Origin: DAINPP01 sp036743375
GTDB lineage: Bacteria > Thermotogota > Thermotogae > MWEM01
NCBI GenBank assembly: GCA_036743375.1
Contig: DAINPP010000032.1
Location: forward strand, 1 to 32,763
Direction of reading: 5' to 3'
Length of the DNA stretch: 32,763 nucleotides
The translations under genes and the position numbers were made by a program. Positions 7,829 through 15,327 of the stretch are shown here, in pieces (position 1 is the first letter of the stretch; every line of letters begins with the position of its first letter). The notes beneath the pieces are model-generated. The model saw nothing but the letters and a program-made list of their open reading frames with translations. It did no database searches and was not told where the DNA came from.

Positions 7829-8386
7829 TTGCTACTGAAGACCTTAGTCCTGTCGGGCCACTTTGTAGAAATTGTCAGAGGTGATATTACCCGGCAGCAT
7901 ACGGAGGCAATCGTCAATGCGGCCAACGGCTTTCTTCGGCATGGCGGTGGTGTGGCACTTGCTATTGCGCGGGCTGCAGGTCCGGTTCTCATCGATGAAT
8001 GCAACCTGTATATCCGTAAACATGGTCAGATTGCCACAGGTGAAGCCGTACTGACATCCGGTGGGAATTTAAACGCCGAATATGTTATTCATGCGGTGGG
8101 GCCTGTCTCGGGAAGTGGTGATGAAGATGAGAAGCTGCGTTCTGCCATCCTTCATTCTCTTGATATCTGTGAATCCCATTCGATAAAGAGCTGTGCGTTT
8201 CCCGCCATCAGTTCCGGTATATTCGGCTTTCCAAAGGAAAGATGTGCAGAGATTTTTCTTGAAACGCTTCAGGATTATTTCCTCAGGCATGAAGATTCGG
8301 TGATACAGCTGATCCGCTTGTGTAATATCGATGAACCGACCAGCGCCGTTTTTCTTTCCGCAGCCGAGACTTTTCAGGTGAAATAA
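7829..8386 (+). CDS. Macrodomain protein (ADP-ribose binding or hydrolysis)
   Basis: A 185-residue protein that is almost entirely one macro domain. VEIVRGDITRQHTEAIVNAA begins the fold; then NGFLRHGGGVALAIARAAG forms the catalytic/binding loop, TGEAVLTSGGNL and YVIHAVGP lie in the core, and CAFPAISSGIFGFPKERCAE contains the phosphate-binding loop. Relatives bind ADP-ribose or remove it from proteins, and some act on O-acetyl-ADP-ribose or DNA adducts. The Af1521-like GGGVAxAIAxAAG form suggests an active hydrolase or a good binder. The start is uncertain: the first in-frame codon is a TTG at 7829 with a weak ribosome binding site, so translation may depend on the SprA-like gene upstream. No ADP-ribosyltransferase is recognisable nearby. 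Confidence 0.88.
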   Translation: MLLKTLVLSGHFVEIVRGDITRQHTEAIVNAANGFLRHGGGVALAIARAAGPVLIDECNLYIRKHGQIATGEAVLTSGGNLNAEYVIHAVGPVSGSGDEDEKLRSAILHSLDICESHSIKSCAFPAISSGIFGFPKERCAEIFLETLQDYFLRHEDSVIQLIRLCNIDEPTSAVFLSAAETFQVK

Positions 8387-8536
8387 ACTGTAATAAATAT
8401 TTTTTTCAAAATCGTTAAGTGAAATATGAAAAAGTTTATATAATAAATAGTATTTTGGTGTATAATATCTTTCGGCCATATGAAAGATGGGATATTCTGT
8501 CTGTTCATGGTCTCAAATTTTAAGAGGAGGTATTTT

Positions 8537-9196
8537 TTGAACTTAAACCTTAGACTGGAAACACCAAATGACTATTCTGCAGTGGAGAATCTTACACGTG
8601 AGGCATTCTGGAATCTTTATTTTCCCGGATGTAATGAGCATTATCTGGTACACATTCTTCGAACTTCCGATGTCTTTGTACCGGAACTTGACTTTGTCGC
8701 AGTAGTCGATGACAGGATCGTAGGGAATATTATGTATGCGACGTCGGATATCATCTGTGATGATGGAACAAAACATGAGGTTCTGACATTCGGTCCCCTT
8801 TGCGTTTTACCCGAGTATCAGCGTCAGGGAATCGGAGCGGCATTGGTCAATCACACGAAAGCTGTCGCGGCAGAGATGGGATACAAGGCAATATTCATTT
8901 ATGGTGATCCTGAAATTTACAGGCATGTCGGTTTTGTTCCGGCAGAAGATCATCAGATCAGAACGAAGGATAATATGTATGCCGCTGCCTTACAGGTGTA
9001 TGAGTTACAGAAAGGCGCCCTTACAGGGATCAAAGGTCGATTTGTTGAAGACGCTGTTTATGAAGTTAGCGAAGAGGCAACGGGTGAATTTGATGCTCAA
9101 TTTCCTGAAAAGGAAAAACTCAGCGGAACAGATTCTCAAAAGAGATTTCTTGAGCTTATTACCATGAGACGAAGTCCTGAAACGGCCGTTGAATAA
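8537..9196 (+). CDS. GNAT family N-acetyltransferase
   Basis: A 219-residue protein. The start is the TTG at 8537, six bases after GAGGAGGT; a longer frame from ATG 8480 has no ribosome binding site. Motif A of the GNAT fold is clear (FGPLCVLPEYQRQGIGAALV, the acetyl-CoA pyrophosphate loop QRQGIG), followed by IFIYGDPEIYRHVGFVPAED, typical of the YhbS/Eis-like subgroup. The acceptor substrate is unknown. It appears to be transcribed alone from the AT-rich gap after the macrodomain gene, where a TATAAT lies at 8461-8466 without a clear -35. It ends at a strong bidirectional terminator. Confidence 0.88.
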   Translation: MNLNLRLETPNDYSAVENLTREAFWNLYFPGCNEHYLVHILRTSDVFVPELDFVAVVDDRIVGNIMYATSDIICDDGTKHEVLTFGPLCVLPEYQRQGIGAALVNHTKAVAAEMGYKAIFIYGDPEIYRHVGFVPAEDHQIRTKDNMYAAALQVYELQKGALTGIKGRFVEDAVYEVSEEATGEFDAQFPEKEKLSGTDSQKRFLELITMRRSPETAVE

Positions 9197-9230
9197 GATT
9201 AAATTGTACAATTTTTTGTTTTTATAAAAC

Positions 9231-9268
9231 AAAATACCGCCTTTTAAATTAAAAGGCGGTATTTTTTT
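9231..9268. terminator. Bidirectional rho-independent terminator
   Basis: A perfect 15-bp stem (AAAATACCGCCTTTT pairing with AAAAGGCGGTATTTT) around an AAATT loop, with T-runs on both strands. It sits between the convergent GNAT and diguanylate cyclase genes and can serve both. Confidence 0.95.
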
Positions 9269-9290
9269 ATGATAATGCTCATTTTATGCC

Positions 9291-10199
9291 TTATTGTTCA
9301 CGCCAGACAACCCTGTTTTTTCCTTCGGATTTTGCAAGATAGAGCATCTGATCAGAGGTTTTCAGAAATTCAGCGGAATCCAGGTCATTTTCAGGATGAG
9401 AGGTAACACCACCGAGTGAGATGGTAACAAATGCTGAAGTTTGTGATTTTTCATGGGGGATCTGCAGATCTTCCACGGCCTTCCTCAATTTTTCGGCGAT
9501 ATATTTTCCCCCGTCCATATCCGTATTCGGAAGGGTTACCACGAATTCTTCCCCGCCATACCTTGAAATCGTATCATCCGGCCTTTTAACGGTGCTGCTT
9601 AACATACCCGATATGGCTTTAAGCACATTATCGCCTGCGGTGTGTCCGTAGCAGTCATTGTATTTTTTAAAACTATCCACATCAATCATAATCAGCGAAA
9701 GTGGGTTACCGTTTCTTCTACTGCTGCGCCACTGTTTGGAGTATAACTGATCAAAACTCCGACGGTTATTTATCCCGGTCAGCCCGTCGATACCAACAAG
9801 ATCTTCGAGCATTTGCCGTTGCTCAATGAGTTTGATATGATTTTTGACCCTGAGCTGTACGATTCCCGGATGGAAAGGCTTGGTGATATAGTCTACCGCT
9901 CCGAGTTTCAGCCCTTTTTCCTCATTTTCAAGAGAATCCAGTACGCTGATGACGATGACGGGAATCTCCTTCAGGTGTTCGTTGTTTTTTATATGTTTTA
10001 ATATGTCATACCCATCCATATCCGGAAGCATGATATCCAGAATGATCAGGTCGATATCCTTGTTGTCCCTTAATCGTTCAAAAACCTGCTTGCCGTCTTT
10101 AGCGAGAATGATCTCAAAATCATCTTCAAGCAATGCGGAAAGAATTTTCCGGTTGGGTTTTTCATCATCTACAATCAGAATTTTATGGGCTTTTGACAT
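9291..10199 (-). CDS. Response regulator diguanylate cyclase (REC-GGDEF)
   Basis: A 302-residue PleD-like protein. Residues 1-120 are a receiver domain: the acidic pair DD at 11-12, the phospho-acceptor Asp55 in LIILDIMLPDMDG, and Lys107 in YITKPF. The GGDEF domain follows, with DGLTGINNRRSFD, MIDVDSFKKYNDCYGHTAGD and the active site RYGGEEF (GGEEF 215-219), so it should make c-di-GMP from two GTP. An RxxD inhibitory I-site (RPDD 206-209) sits exactly five residues before the active site, predicting product feedback. Its start overlaps the Hpt gene by 25 nt. The pair is probably one phosphorelay output, with the histidine kinase elsewhere. Confidence 0.95.
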   Translation of the reverse strand: MSKAHKILIVDDEKPNRKILSALLEDDFEIILAKDGKQVFERLRDNKDIDLIILDIMLPDMDGYDILKHIKNNEHLKEIPVIVISVLDSLENEEKGLKLGAVDYITKPFHPGIVQLRVKNHIKLIEQRQMLEDLVGIDGLTGINNRRSFDQLYSKQWRSSRRNGNPLSLIMIDVDSFKKYNDCYGHTAGDNVLKAISGMLSSTVKRPDDTISRYGGEEFVVTLPNTDMDGGKYIAEKLRKAVEDLQIPHEKSQTSAFVTISLGGVTSHPENDLDSAEFLKTSDQMLYLAKSEGKNRVVWREQ

Positions 10200-10846
10200 G
10201 TATATTCTTCACCTTCTATGGCAATTTTTATTTGACTGATCAGCTTTTCCGCTTTTGAGGCATCAAGATCCTCAACGGCGTGATAGAGTTCATCAAAAAG
10301 CGAACCTATCTGATTATCGGAATATTGTTTTTTTAATTTAAGGGCCAGTTTTTCGGCTTTGTAGTTTCCGGATTTGACAAATCCGCTGAGTTCGCTGAGT
10401 ATCTGAAACAGCTTCTCATCGGTTGTCTTCGCCGAGACAGGATTTCCCCGTTCATTCTCGGCGAGCGTATCGGCTTTAAATCTGGAAATGACCCGACAGA
10501 TTTCGGCCAATTCATCTCTGAAAACCGGATACAACCCATCAAAGCCGATCTTGTCCTTCAATTTGATCATCTCTTCTATGTCTTCGGATAATTCTGAAAG
10601 TTGTATTGCCCCAAGCGTTCGGGAGACGCCCTTTAATGAGTGGATACAGCGGCCGGCCTCATCCGGATGAGCGTTATCAACATGATATTTTATTTTTTCA
10701 GCGTGATCCTGATAATCCCTGTAGAAATCGAAGAGCATTTCCTGATAAAAATCCAGTGAGCCACCTGTGTTTTCAATTCCCTTTACCGTATCAAAACCGG
10801 TTAATCTGAAATCTGTGATGTTCTGTTCCCCTTTCCGCGTTTCCAT
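10175..10846 (-). CDS. Hpt-domain phosphotransfer protein
   Basis: A 223-residue soluble protein with AAAAGGAAT before the ATG. Residues ~20-120 form a histidine phosphotransfer helix bundle with the motif CIHSLKGVSRTLGA; His69 is the expected phosphorylated residue. The remaining ~100 residues are helical and acidic. A second stretch (FVKSGNYKAEKLALKLKKQY) has the spacing of another helix bundle but no H-x-LKG signature. It has no kinase or ATPase domain. It overlaps and precedes the REC-GGDEF gene, so I infer that it passes phosphate to that receiver or holds it. The upstream hybrid kinase is not in the window. Confidence 0.85.
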   Translation of the reverse strand: METRKGEQNITDFRLTGFDTVKGIENTGGSLDFYQEMLFDFYRDYQDHAEKIKYHVDNAHPDEAGRCIHSLKGVSRTLGAIQLSELSEDIEEMIKLKDKIGFDGLYPVFRDELAEICRVISRFKADTLAENERGNPVSAKTTDEKLFQILSELSGFVKSGNYKAEKLALKLKKQYSDNQIGSLFDELYHAVEDLDASKAEKLISQIKIAIEGEEYTCQKPIKF

Positions 10847-10905
10847 TGATGGTATTCCTTTTATAAAATAACTCTAATCGCCACATTATAGCATAATTAC
10901 GGATG

Positions 10906-11544
10906 TTAACCGTTCACGGATAGATTCTGGACGATCACTTCCCAGAGCATCTTCCTGTGTGTATATCTGTCGATAGAATATTCTTCCATACTCCGTATCT
11001 TCTTCGCCTTAAAGAGTTCCTCTATCTGTTCTCTGTTAAAAAACCTCTTACAATGTCCGTTATGCCGGTAAAAATTCTCTTCTAACAGCTCTCCGCATCC
11101 GGCACCATGATTGGTGTCCTTTACGGAATTCAGCCGACAGAACAGATAACCTCCAGGCTTCAGGACCCGGAAGATCTCCCCTGTGATCCCATTCGTTTGC
11201 CTCCAGGGAAAGTAGTGTAAAGAAAGATCGGCAATGATGATAGGGGTATAGTGATCGGGAAAAGGCAGCCCATCTGAAAAATCAAAACATCTCGTTTCAG
11301 CCGCAGGGATATGTTTTTGAAGTAATGAGAGGGCCTCTTCGGAAAAATCACAGGCGATTACCGAAAACTCCCTTTCTGAAAGATAAAGTGTGTTGTTTCC
11401 CTTTCCACATCCCAGATCAATAATTGGATAATCTTTTGACTCCTGCAGGATGGCCATATGTTTGTTTAGCCAGTCGTCATAGGAAGGAGGAGTGTTCAAA
11501 CTGTTCTTGTAGGCGGCATTCCATTTGTCAGTTTCCCTGTTCAT
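10906..11544 (-). CDS. Class I SAM-dependent methyltransferase
   Basis: A 212-residue protein of the Methyltransf_11/25 type. Motif I, IIDLGCGKGNNTLYLSE, binds SAM; then CDFSEEAL carries the acidic ribose-binding residue, CFDFSDGLPFPDHY is motif III, and EIFRVLKPGGYLFCRLNS is the post-core strand. The acceptor is unknown; the layout resembles small-molecule (tellurite/thiol-type) methyltransferases, but nothing in the sequence proves it. AAGGAGAAG precedes the ATG. The gene is divergent from the ECF S-component operon and has its own promoter at 11609-11637. Confidence 0.87.
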   Translation of the reverse strand: MNRETDKWNAAYKNSLNTPPSYDDWLNKHMAILQESKDYPIIDLGCGKGNNTLYLSEREFSVIACDFSEEALSLLQKHIPAAETRCFDFSDGLPFPDHYTPIIIADLSLHYFPWRQTNGITGEIFRVLKPGGYLFCRLNSVKDTNHGAGCGELLEENFYRHNGHCKRFFNREQIEELFKAKKIRSMEEYSIDRYTHRKMLWEVIVQNLSVNG

Positions 11545-11608
11545 GTCTTCTCCTTATTTTACAGCTTGGAAAACCATCCTCATTATCGAGAAAGGATTCT
11601 CCAAGCCT

Positions 11609-11637
11609 ATAATAAGCGGATAATCTGAACTTGTCAA
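11609..11637 (-). promoter_or_regulatory. Promoter of the methyltransferase gene
   Basis: On the minus strand a perfect TTGACA (11632-11637) lies 17 nt from TATTAT (11609-11614). A 7-bp inverted repeat (GCTTGGA at 11564-11570 and TCCAAGC at 11600-11606) spans the predicted start of transcription. It may be an operator or a leader hairpin next to the ribosome binding site. Confidence 0.7.
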
Positions 11638-11680
11638 GTGAGAAGGTTATTTCGTCACAGTGGTTTGTCAAGAGTGGCTG

Positions 11681-11709
11681 TTGACAGAAGGTGTTTCAAA
11701 TGTTATAGT
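11681..11709 (+). promoter_or_regulatory. Promoter of the ECF S-component operon
   Basis: A perfect TTGACA (11681-11686), a 17-nt spacer, then TATAGT (11704-11709, 5/6). Transcription should start near 11716, leaving a leader of only about 67 nt, too short for most riboswitches. Confidence 0.85.
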
Positions 11710-11720
11710 ATCGACGTGGA

Positions 11721-11734
11721 TGACTAATCAGTCA
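11721..11734. promoter_or_regulatory. Palindromic operator TGACT-AATC-AGTCA
   Basis: Perfect 5-bp arms around AATC, immediately downstream of the predicted start of transcription. Its form and position fit a repressor site of the kind often bound by TetR-family proteins. The cognate regulator is not adjacent. Confidence 0.6.
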
Positions 11735-11782
11735 ATATGCTGTGCAAATTACTTTCAAAATACATAACAGGAGGATAAAAAG

Positions 11783-12319
11783 GTGAATACAAGAAAAATG
11801 GTTTTTGCGGCGATGTTTGTTGCACTTGGAATTGTAATACCTCGTGTTTTTCATATGATAGGCGGTGCCGCACTTGGCAGTGTACTTCTTCCAATGCATT
11901 TACCCGTATTGATCGGGGCGATGTTGATAGGTCCGTTTTATGGTCTGATCATAGGCATCGGTTCAGTACTCGTTGGTTTTCTGCTTGGTATGCCGGCTAT
12001 GCCTATGGCCGCATTTATGTTTTTTGAACTGGCGACTTATGGTCTCGTGGCCGGCTATTTCGGCTTTAACAGAAAGATGAATGTTTATCTTTCGCTGATT
12101 TTGGCCATGCTGATCGGTAGAGTGGTTTCACTTTCAGCTATGCTGATCGCCATACACCTACTCGGTATCAGTCTACCGCCCGTGTTTGGGACCATAGCCA
12201 TGTTCAGTACAGGCATCCCCGGCATGATCCTTCAAGTCGTCATCGTTCCGCCGTTGGTCATTCTATTAAGGAGGTTATTTGATTTTGAACAATCAGATCA
12301 GCCTGTTAAGTCTTCTTGA
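11783..12319 (+). CDS. ECF transporter S component (substrate-specific membrane subunit)
   Basis: A 178-residue hydrophobic protein with about six transmembrane helices, starting at GTG after AGGAGG. The N-terminus (MNTRKMVFAAMFVALGIVIP), then LLPMHLPVLIGAMLIGPFYG and GFLLGMPAMPMAAFMFFELA are typical of the BioY/FolT/PanT-like S-component fold (PF12822). The alanine-rich first helix is where such proteins meet the EcfT subunit. It would capture a vitamin or another micronutrient and use shared EcfA/EcfA'/EcfT energising subunits encoded elsewhere. The substrate cannot be read from sequence. It overlaps the DUF1893 gene, which may act on the imported compound. Confidence 0.9.
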   Translation: MNTRKMVFAAMFVALGIVIPRVFHMIGGAALGSVLLPMHLPVLIGAMLIGPFYGLIIGIGSVLVGFLLGMPAMPMAAFMFFELATYGLVAGYFGFNRKMNVYLSLILAMLIGRVVSLSAMLIAIHLLGISLPPVFGTIAMFSTGIPGMILQVVIVPPLVILLRRLFDFEQSDQPVKSS

Positions 12320-12722
12320 GGAAATTCCGTCAAAGACCTGTTTTGTTCTTCACGAAGGAGAGATTATCTTCACCTCTGAAGAGAGAGGTGTCAAACCGCT
12401 TCTCGATTATCTATCAAGCGGTCCAGAAAAAAAGGAGATCACCGTGGTTGACAAGATCATGGGCAAGGGAGCCGTTTTTCTCGCTATTGCCGCCGGGGCA
12501 AAAAAGATTGCCACACCTGTTATCAGTGAGATGGCGTTGAGACTTGCAGAGGAATACGAACTTGAAGCCGAATATGAGAAAATTGTGCCGAAGATCATCA
12601 ATCGGACCGGTGATGGATTTTGTCCCATAGAAACGGCTGTCCTCGATGAATGGGATGTGAAAAAGGCACTCGTGAAAATCACAGACCGATTGAAAGAACT
12701 GAATGACCGGTTAAGGAACTGA
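12285..12722 (+). CDS. DUF1893 (TM1506-like, deaminase-fold) protein
   Basis: A 145-residue protein. AAGGAGGT at 12269-12276 favours the TTG at 12285; a TTG at 12279 is closer than usual. The pattern LLEEIPSKTCFVLHEGEIIF, then VVDKIMGKGAVFLAIAAGAK and NRTGDGFCPIETAVLDEWD matches DUF1893, whose Thermotoga member TM1506 has a cytidine-deaminase-like fold as I recall. CPIE and the preceding KIMGKGA are the conserved pocket, but it lacks the full HAE/PCxxC zinc signature of true deaminases. Function is unknown. Its first ~35 nt lie inside the S-component gene, so the two are translationally coupled and probably act on the same nutrient. Confidence 0.82.
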   Translation: MNNQISLLSLLEEIPSKTCFVLHEGEIIFTSEERGVKPLLDYLSSGPEKKEITVVDKIMGKGAVFLAIAAGAKKIATPVISEMALRLAEEYELEAEYEKIVPKIINRTGDGFCPIETAVLDEWDVKKALVKITDRLKELNDRLRN

Positions 12723-12730
12723 AATTATTC

Positions 12731-13876
12731 TCAGAAGAGTAATCGTTTTTGTGTGACATTGTTCAGCTGGTTAAGGATTTTCTTGAAAGCCGTAGCCATT
12801 GCGTAGTTTTCAATCTCATTCAGTGTCGTCCAAGTCGACTGAGCAGCCTTTTCGGGGCTTCCATACGAGAGGGTTGTATCAGTCTCAAGAAGGGTATCGT
12901 GTAAACGGATTTCATAAAGCGTCATCAGCCATGTCTTATGCGTAAACACGTGGATGTTTTCACCTATTTCGGTTATTTCTGAGATGACAGGAGAAAATTG
13001 GGTATTCAGATGGTTGATCAGTTTTTCTTTTGCGAGTAACCTGTTTTTGTCTTCTGCAACAGGAAATCCCCACATCCCTTTTAAAAGGCCGCTGTCTGTC
13101 TTTGTTAACAGGATTGTCTCTCCTTTTCGGATAATTCCAACGGCGATATGAACCTTTTCATGCGTTCCCTTTTTCATCTTAACGGGCAACAGTGACTGGA
13201 TAGAGAGAGAAAAGGCCTTGCAGTCTTCTTTTACAGGGCATATTTCGCATTTGGGTTTTTTTGGCAGACAGATCAGGGCGCCAAGTTCCATCAGGGCCTG
13301 ATTGTAGTCCCGCGCATTTTCCGGAATGGTTTCTGTCACTTTCTCCTCGAATATCTTTCTGTTCTTTTGAATCGAAATATCCTGCTCCATATAGAAAAGC
13401 CTCGAAAAAACCCGCATGACGTTACCATCTACCGCCGGTGCTTTCTGATTGAAGGCTATACTGAGGATGGCACCGGCCGTATAGGGACCAATTCCGGGGA
13501 GTTTCAAGAGGGTTTTATACGTTTCGGGAAATTTACCGGCATGTTCGCTGACGATGATCTTCGCACATTTCAAGATATTTCTTGTCCGAGAATAGTAGCC
13601 CAGTCCCTCCCAGAGTTTCAATAACTGTTCTTCTTCCGCTTCGGCAAGGTCTGATATCTTTGGGAACGCCTTCATGAATCTTTGATAATAAGGCAGAACG
13701 GTATCCATCTGTGTCTGCTGCAACATGATTTCAGATATCCATATGTCATACGGTTCATGAGTTTCCCGGAAAGGCAGCTTCCTGTGATGTATTTGATACC
13801 ATTCGAGCAGCCTCTTCTGAAATCCCAGAGAATTCTCTGTAAATCCGTTGGCCTTTTCTACTTCTTTTTTCTGCAC
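12731..13876 (-). CDS. mutY: A/G-specific adenine DNA glycosylase
   Basis: A 381-residue enzyme that removes adenine mispaired with 8-oxoguanine. The GTG start follows AAAGGAG. EIMLQQTQMDTV carries the catalytic Glu49; LPGIGPYTAGAI (126-137) is the helix-hairpin-helix; APAVDGNVMRV carries Asp150. Cys203, Cys210, Cys213 and Cys219 form the C-x6-C-x2-C-x5-C [4Fe-4S] cluster. The C-terminal ~150 residues (HIAVGIIRKGETILL, GLLKGMWGFPVAED) are the NUDIX-like 8-oxoG recognition domain. It converges on the DUF1893 gene with an 8-nt gap and lies 46 nt downstream of the msrAB fusion, so the two oxidative-damage genes may be co-transcribed. Confidence 0.96.
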   Translation of the reverse strand: MQKKEVEKANGFTENSLGFQKRLLEWYQIHHRKLPFRETHEPYDIWISEIMLQQTQMDTVLPYYQRFMKAFPKISDLAEAEEEQLLKLWEGLGYYSRTRNILKCAKIIVSEHAGKFPETYKTLLKLPGIGPYTAGAILSIAFNQKAPAVDGNVMRVFSRLFYMEQDISIQKNRKIFEEKVTETIPENARDYNQALMELGALICLPKKPKCEICPVKEDCKAFSLSIQSLLPVKMKKGTHEKVHIAVGIIRKGETILLTKTDSGLLKGMWGFPVAEDKNRLLAKEKLINHLNTQFSPVISEITEIGENIHVFTHKTWLMTLYEIRLHDTLLETDTTLSYGSPEKAAQSTWTTLNEIENYAMATAFKKILNQLNNVTQKRLLF

Positions 13877-13922
13877 TTAAAACTCCTTTCAGCCTGTCAT
13901 CTCCGAACCTGTCGGTTGTTTA

Positions 13923-15008
13923 TCACTCGTCGACAAGGATCTTATAGGCGCCGTATCCCGTTTCGTCCATTTTATCATAGGGAATGAATTTTAAAGCCGC
14001 CCCGTTAATACAGTATCTGAGCCCGCCATCAGCAAGGGGTCCATCGTTGAATACATGGCCGAGATGTGAATCCCCGAGACGGCTCCTGACCTCTATCCGC
14101 TCCATTCCATGGGAGTCATCCCGAATATAGTCGATGGCATTGGCAACGATCGGCCTGGAAAAACTCGGCCATCCGCAGCCGGCGTCAAATTTGTCATCCG
14201 AGACGAATAACGGCTCACCCGTAACGATATCCACATAGATTCCCTTCTCATACAGGGTTTCGTATTCACTGGTAAAGGGCCTTTCCGTCGCACTGTTCTG
14301 TGTTACTTCAAAGGCAAGTTCCCCTATCTTTTCTCTGAGCTCAACCGTTGAAAGTTTCGGCTCAACCTCGAGTTGAAATAGCGGCTCATCCGCTTTGCTC
14401 AAGGGGATGTGACAATAGCCGCCGGGATTTTTGTCGAGATAATCCTGATGATATTCCTCTGCCGTATAAAAAGTCTGTAATGGCAGGATTTCTATGGCCG
14501 TTTGCCGTCCTTCCCTTTTTTCAAATCCGCCAATGACCTTGTTAATGCGTTCTATCTGAGTATCATCCGTGAAATAGATCCCTGACCGATACTGAATGCC
14601 GATATCGTTGCCCTGACGGTTGATGGTATACGGATCTATAATCCTCAAAAAGTGTAGAAGGAGTTCTTCAAGACTGATGATGTTTTCATCAAAATCCACC
14701 TTTACCGTTTCCGCGTGTCCCGAGTCGTTGACAACCTCCTGATAAGTCGGATTTACGGAATTCCCGTTGGCATATCCCACTTCTGTGTCCACAACGCCGG
14801 CGATCTTTTTGAAATACCCTTCGATTCCCCAGAAACAGCCGCCTGCAAAATATATAGTCGCTATCCGTTGATTCTTTCCGTTTATGATTTGTTCTCCGAT
14901 CGCTTTGTTCATATCAGTCTCCTTTATCCCGTTATTTTCGGAAGTATCGTTGAAAAACAGTATTGTCATTATGATTAAAAAGATTGTGAGTGAAAAATGG
15001 TTCTTCAT
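13923..15008 (-). CDS. msrAB: Exported bifunctional methionine sulfoxide reductase MsrA-MsrB
   Basis: A 361-residue fusion that reduces both S- and R-methionine sulfoxide in proteins. Residues 1-20 (MKNHFSLTIFLIIMTILFFN) are a signal peptide or anchor, so it acts outside the cytoplasm. The MsrA domain begins at IYFAGGCFWG with nucleophile Cys58 and continues through GNDIGIQYRSGIYF and AEEYHQDYLDKNPGGYCHI. The MsrB domain has FDAGCGWPSFSRPI and GDSHLGHVFNDGP, with catalytic Cys333 in RYCINGAALKF. The paired CxxC zinc motifs of many MsrB proteins are absent, as in PilB-type fusions. No thioredoxin-like domain is fused, so a separate periplasmic reductant is needed. Confidence 0.95.
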   Translation of the reverse strand: MKNHFSLTIFLIIMTILFFNDTSENNGIKETDMNKAIGEQIINGKNQRIATIYFAGGCFWGIEGYFKKIAGVVDTEVGYANGNSVNPTYQEVVNDSGHAETVKVDFDENIISLEELLLHFLRIIDPYTINRQGNDIGIQYRSGIYFTDDTQIERINKVIGGFEKREGRQTAIEILPLQTFYTAEEYHQDYLDKNPGGYCHIPLSKADEPLFQLEVEPKLSTVELREKIGELAFEVTQNSATERPFTSEYETLYEKGIYVDIVTGEPLFVSDDKFDAGCGWPSFSRPIVANAIDYIRDDSHGMERIEVRSRLGDSHLGHVFNDGPLADGGLRYCINGAALKFIPYDKMDETGYGAYKILVDE

Positions 15009-15327
15009 ATTATCACCTACCTATAAAAGATACATTGATCTGTTTTTATTATAGACGGAGAACTTTTCTTTTTTCGCACGCTTCAAATGAAAGTAACTTC
15101 TTAAAAAGGAAGTAGAAAGTCGTCTTTTTTTGATTATTGACAGATAAAGATTTTTTGAAAAGAAATGTTATAAAAAAGATTTATTTTATGTAAAGAATAT
15201 AAGGTATAATAATTTTATATATAAATATCGTCTAAAGCTATGATAAGAATGCTGATTGATAGAAAAGAAAAATTTAAAATAGCACCAAAAGATGCTACGC
15301 TTTTTCCTATATCGAGGAGGTATGTCT
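15009..15327. other. AT-rich intergenic region between divergent msrAB and chemoreceptor genes
   Basis: No gene is seen. On the minus strand TATAAT occurs at 15048-15053 (for msrAB). On the plus strand TATAAT occurs at 15205-15210, about 115 nt before the chemoreceptor. Neither has a convincing -35. No sigma-28-like chemotaxis promoter was recognised. Confidence 0.5.

Noticed and set aside
11716..11782. Riboswitch before the ECF S-component gene
   Set aside because: The predicted leader is only about 67 nt with one short palindrome, too short for the vitamin riboswitches I know; I recognise no conserved core.
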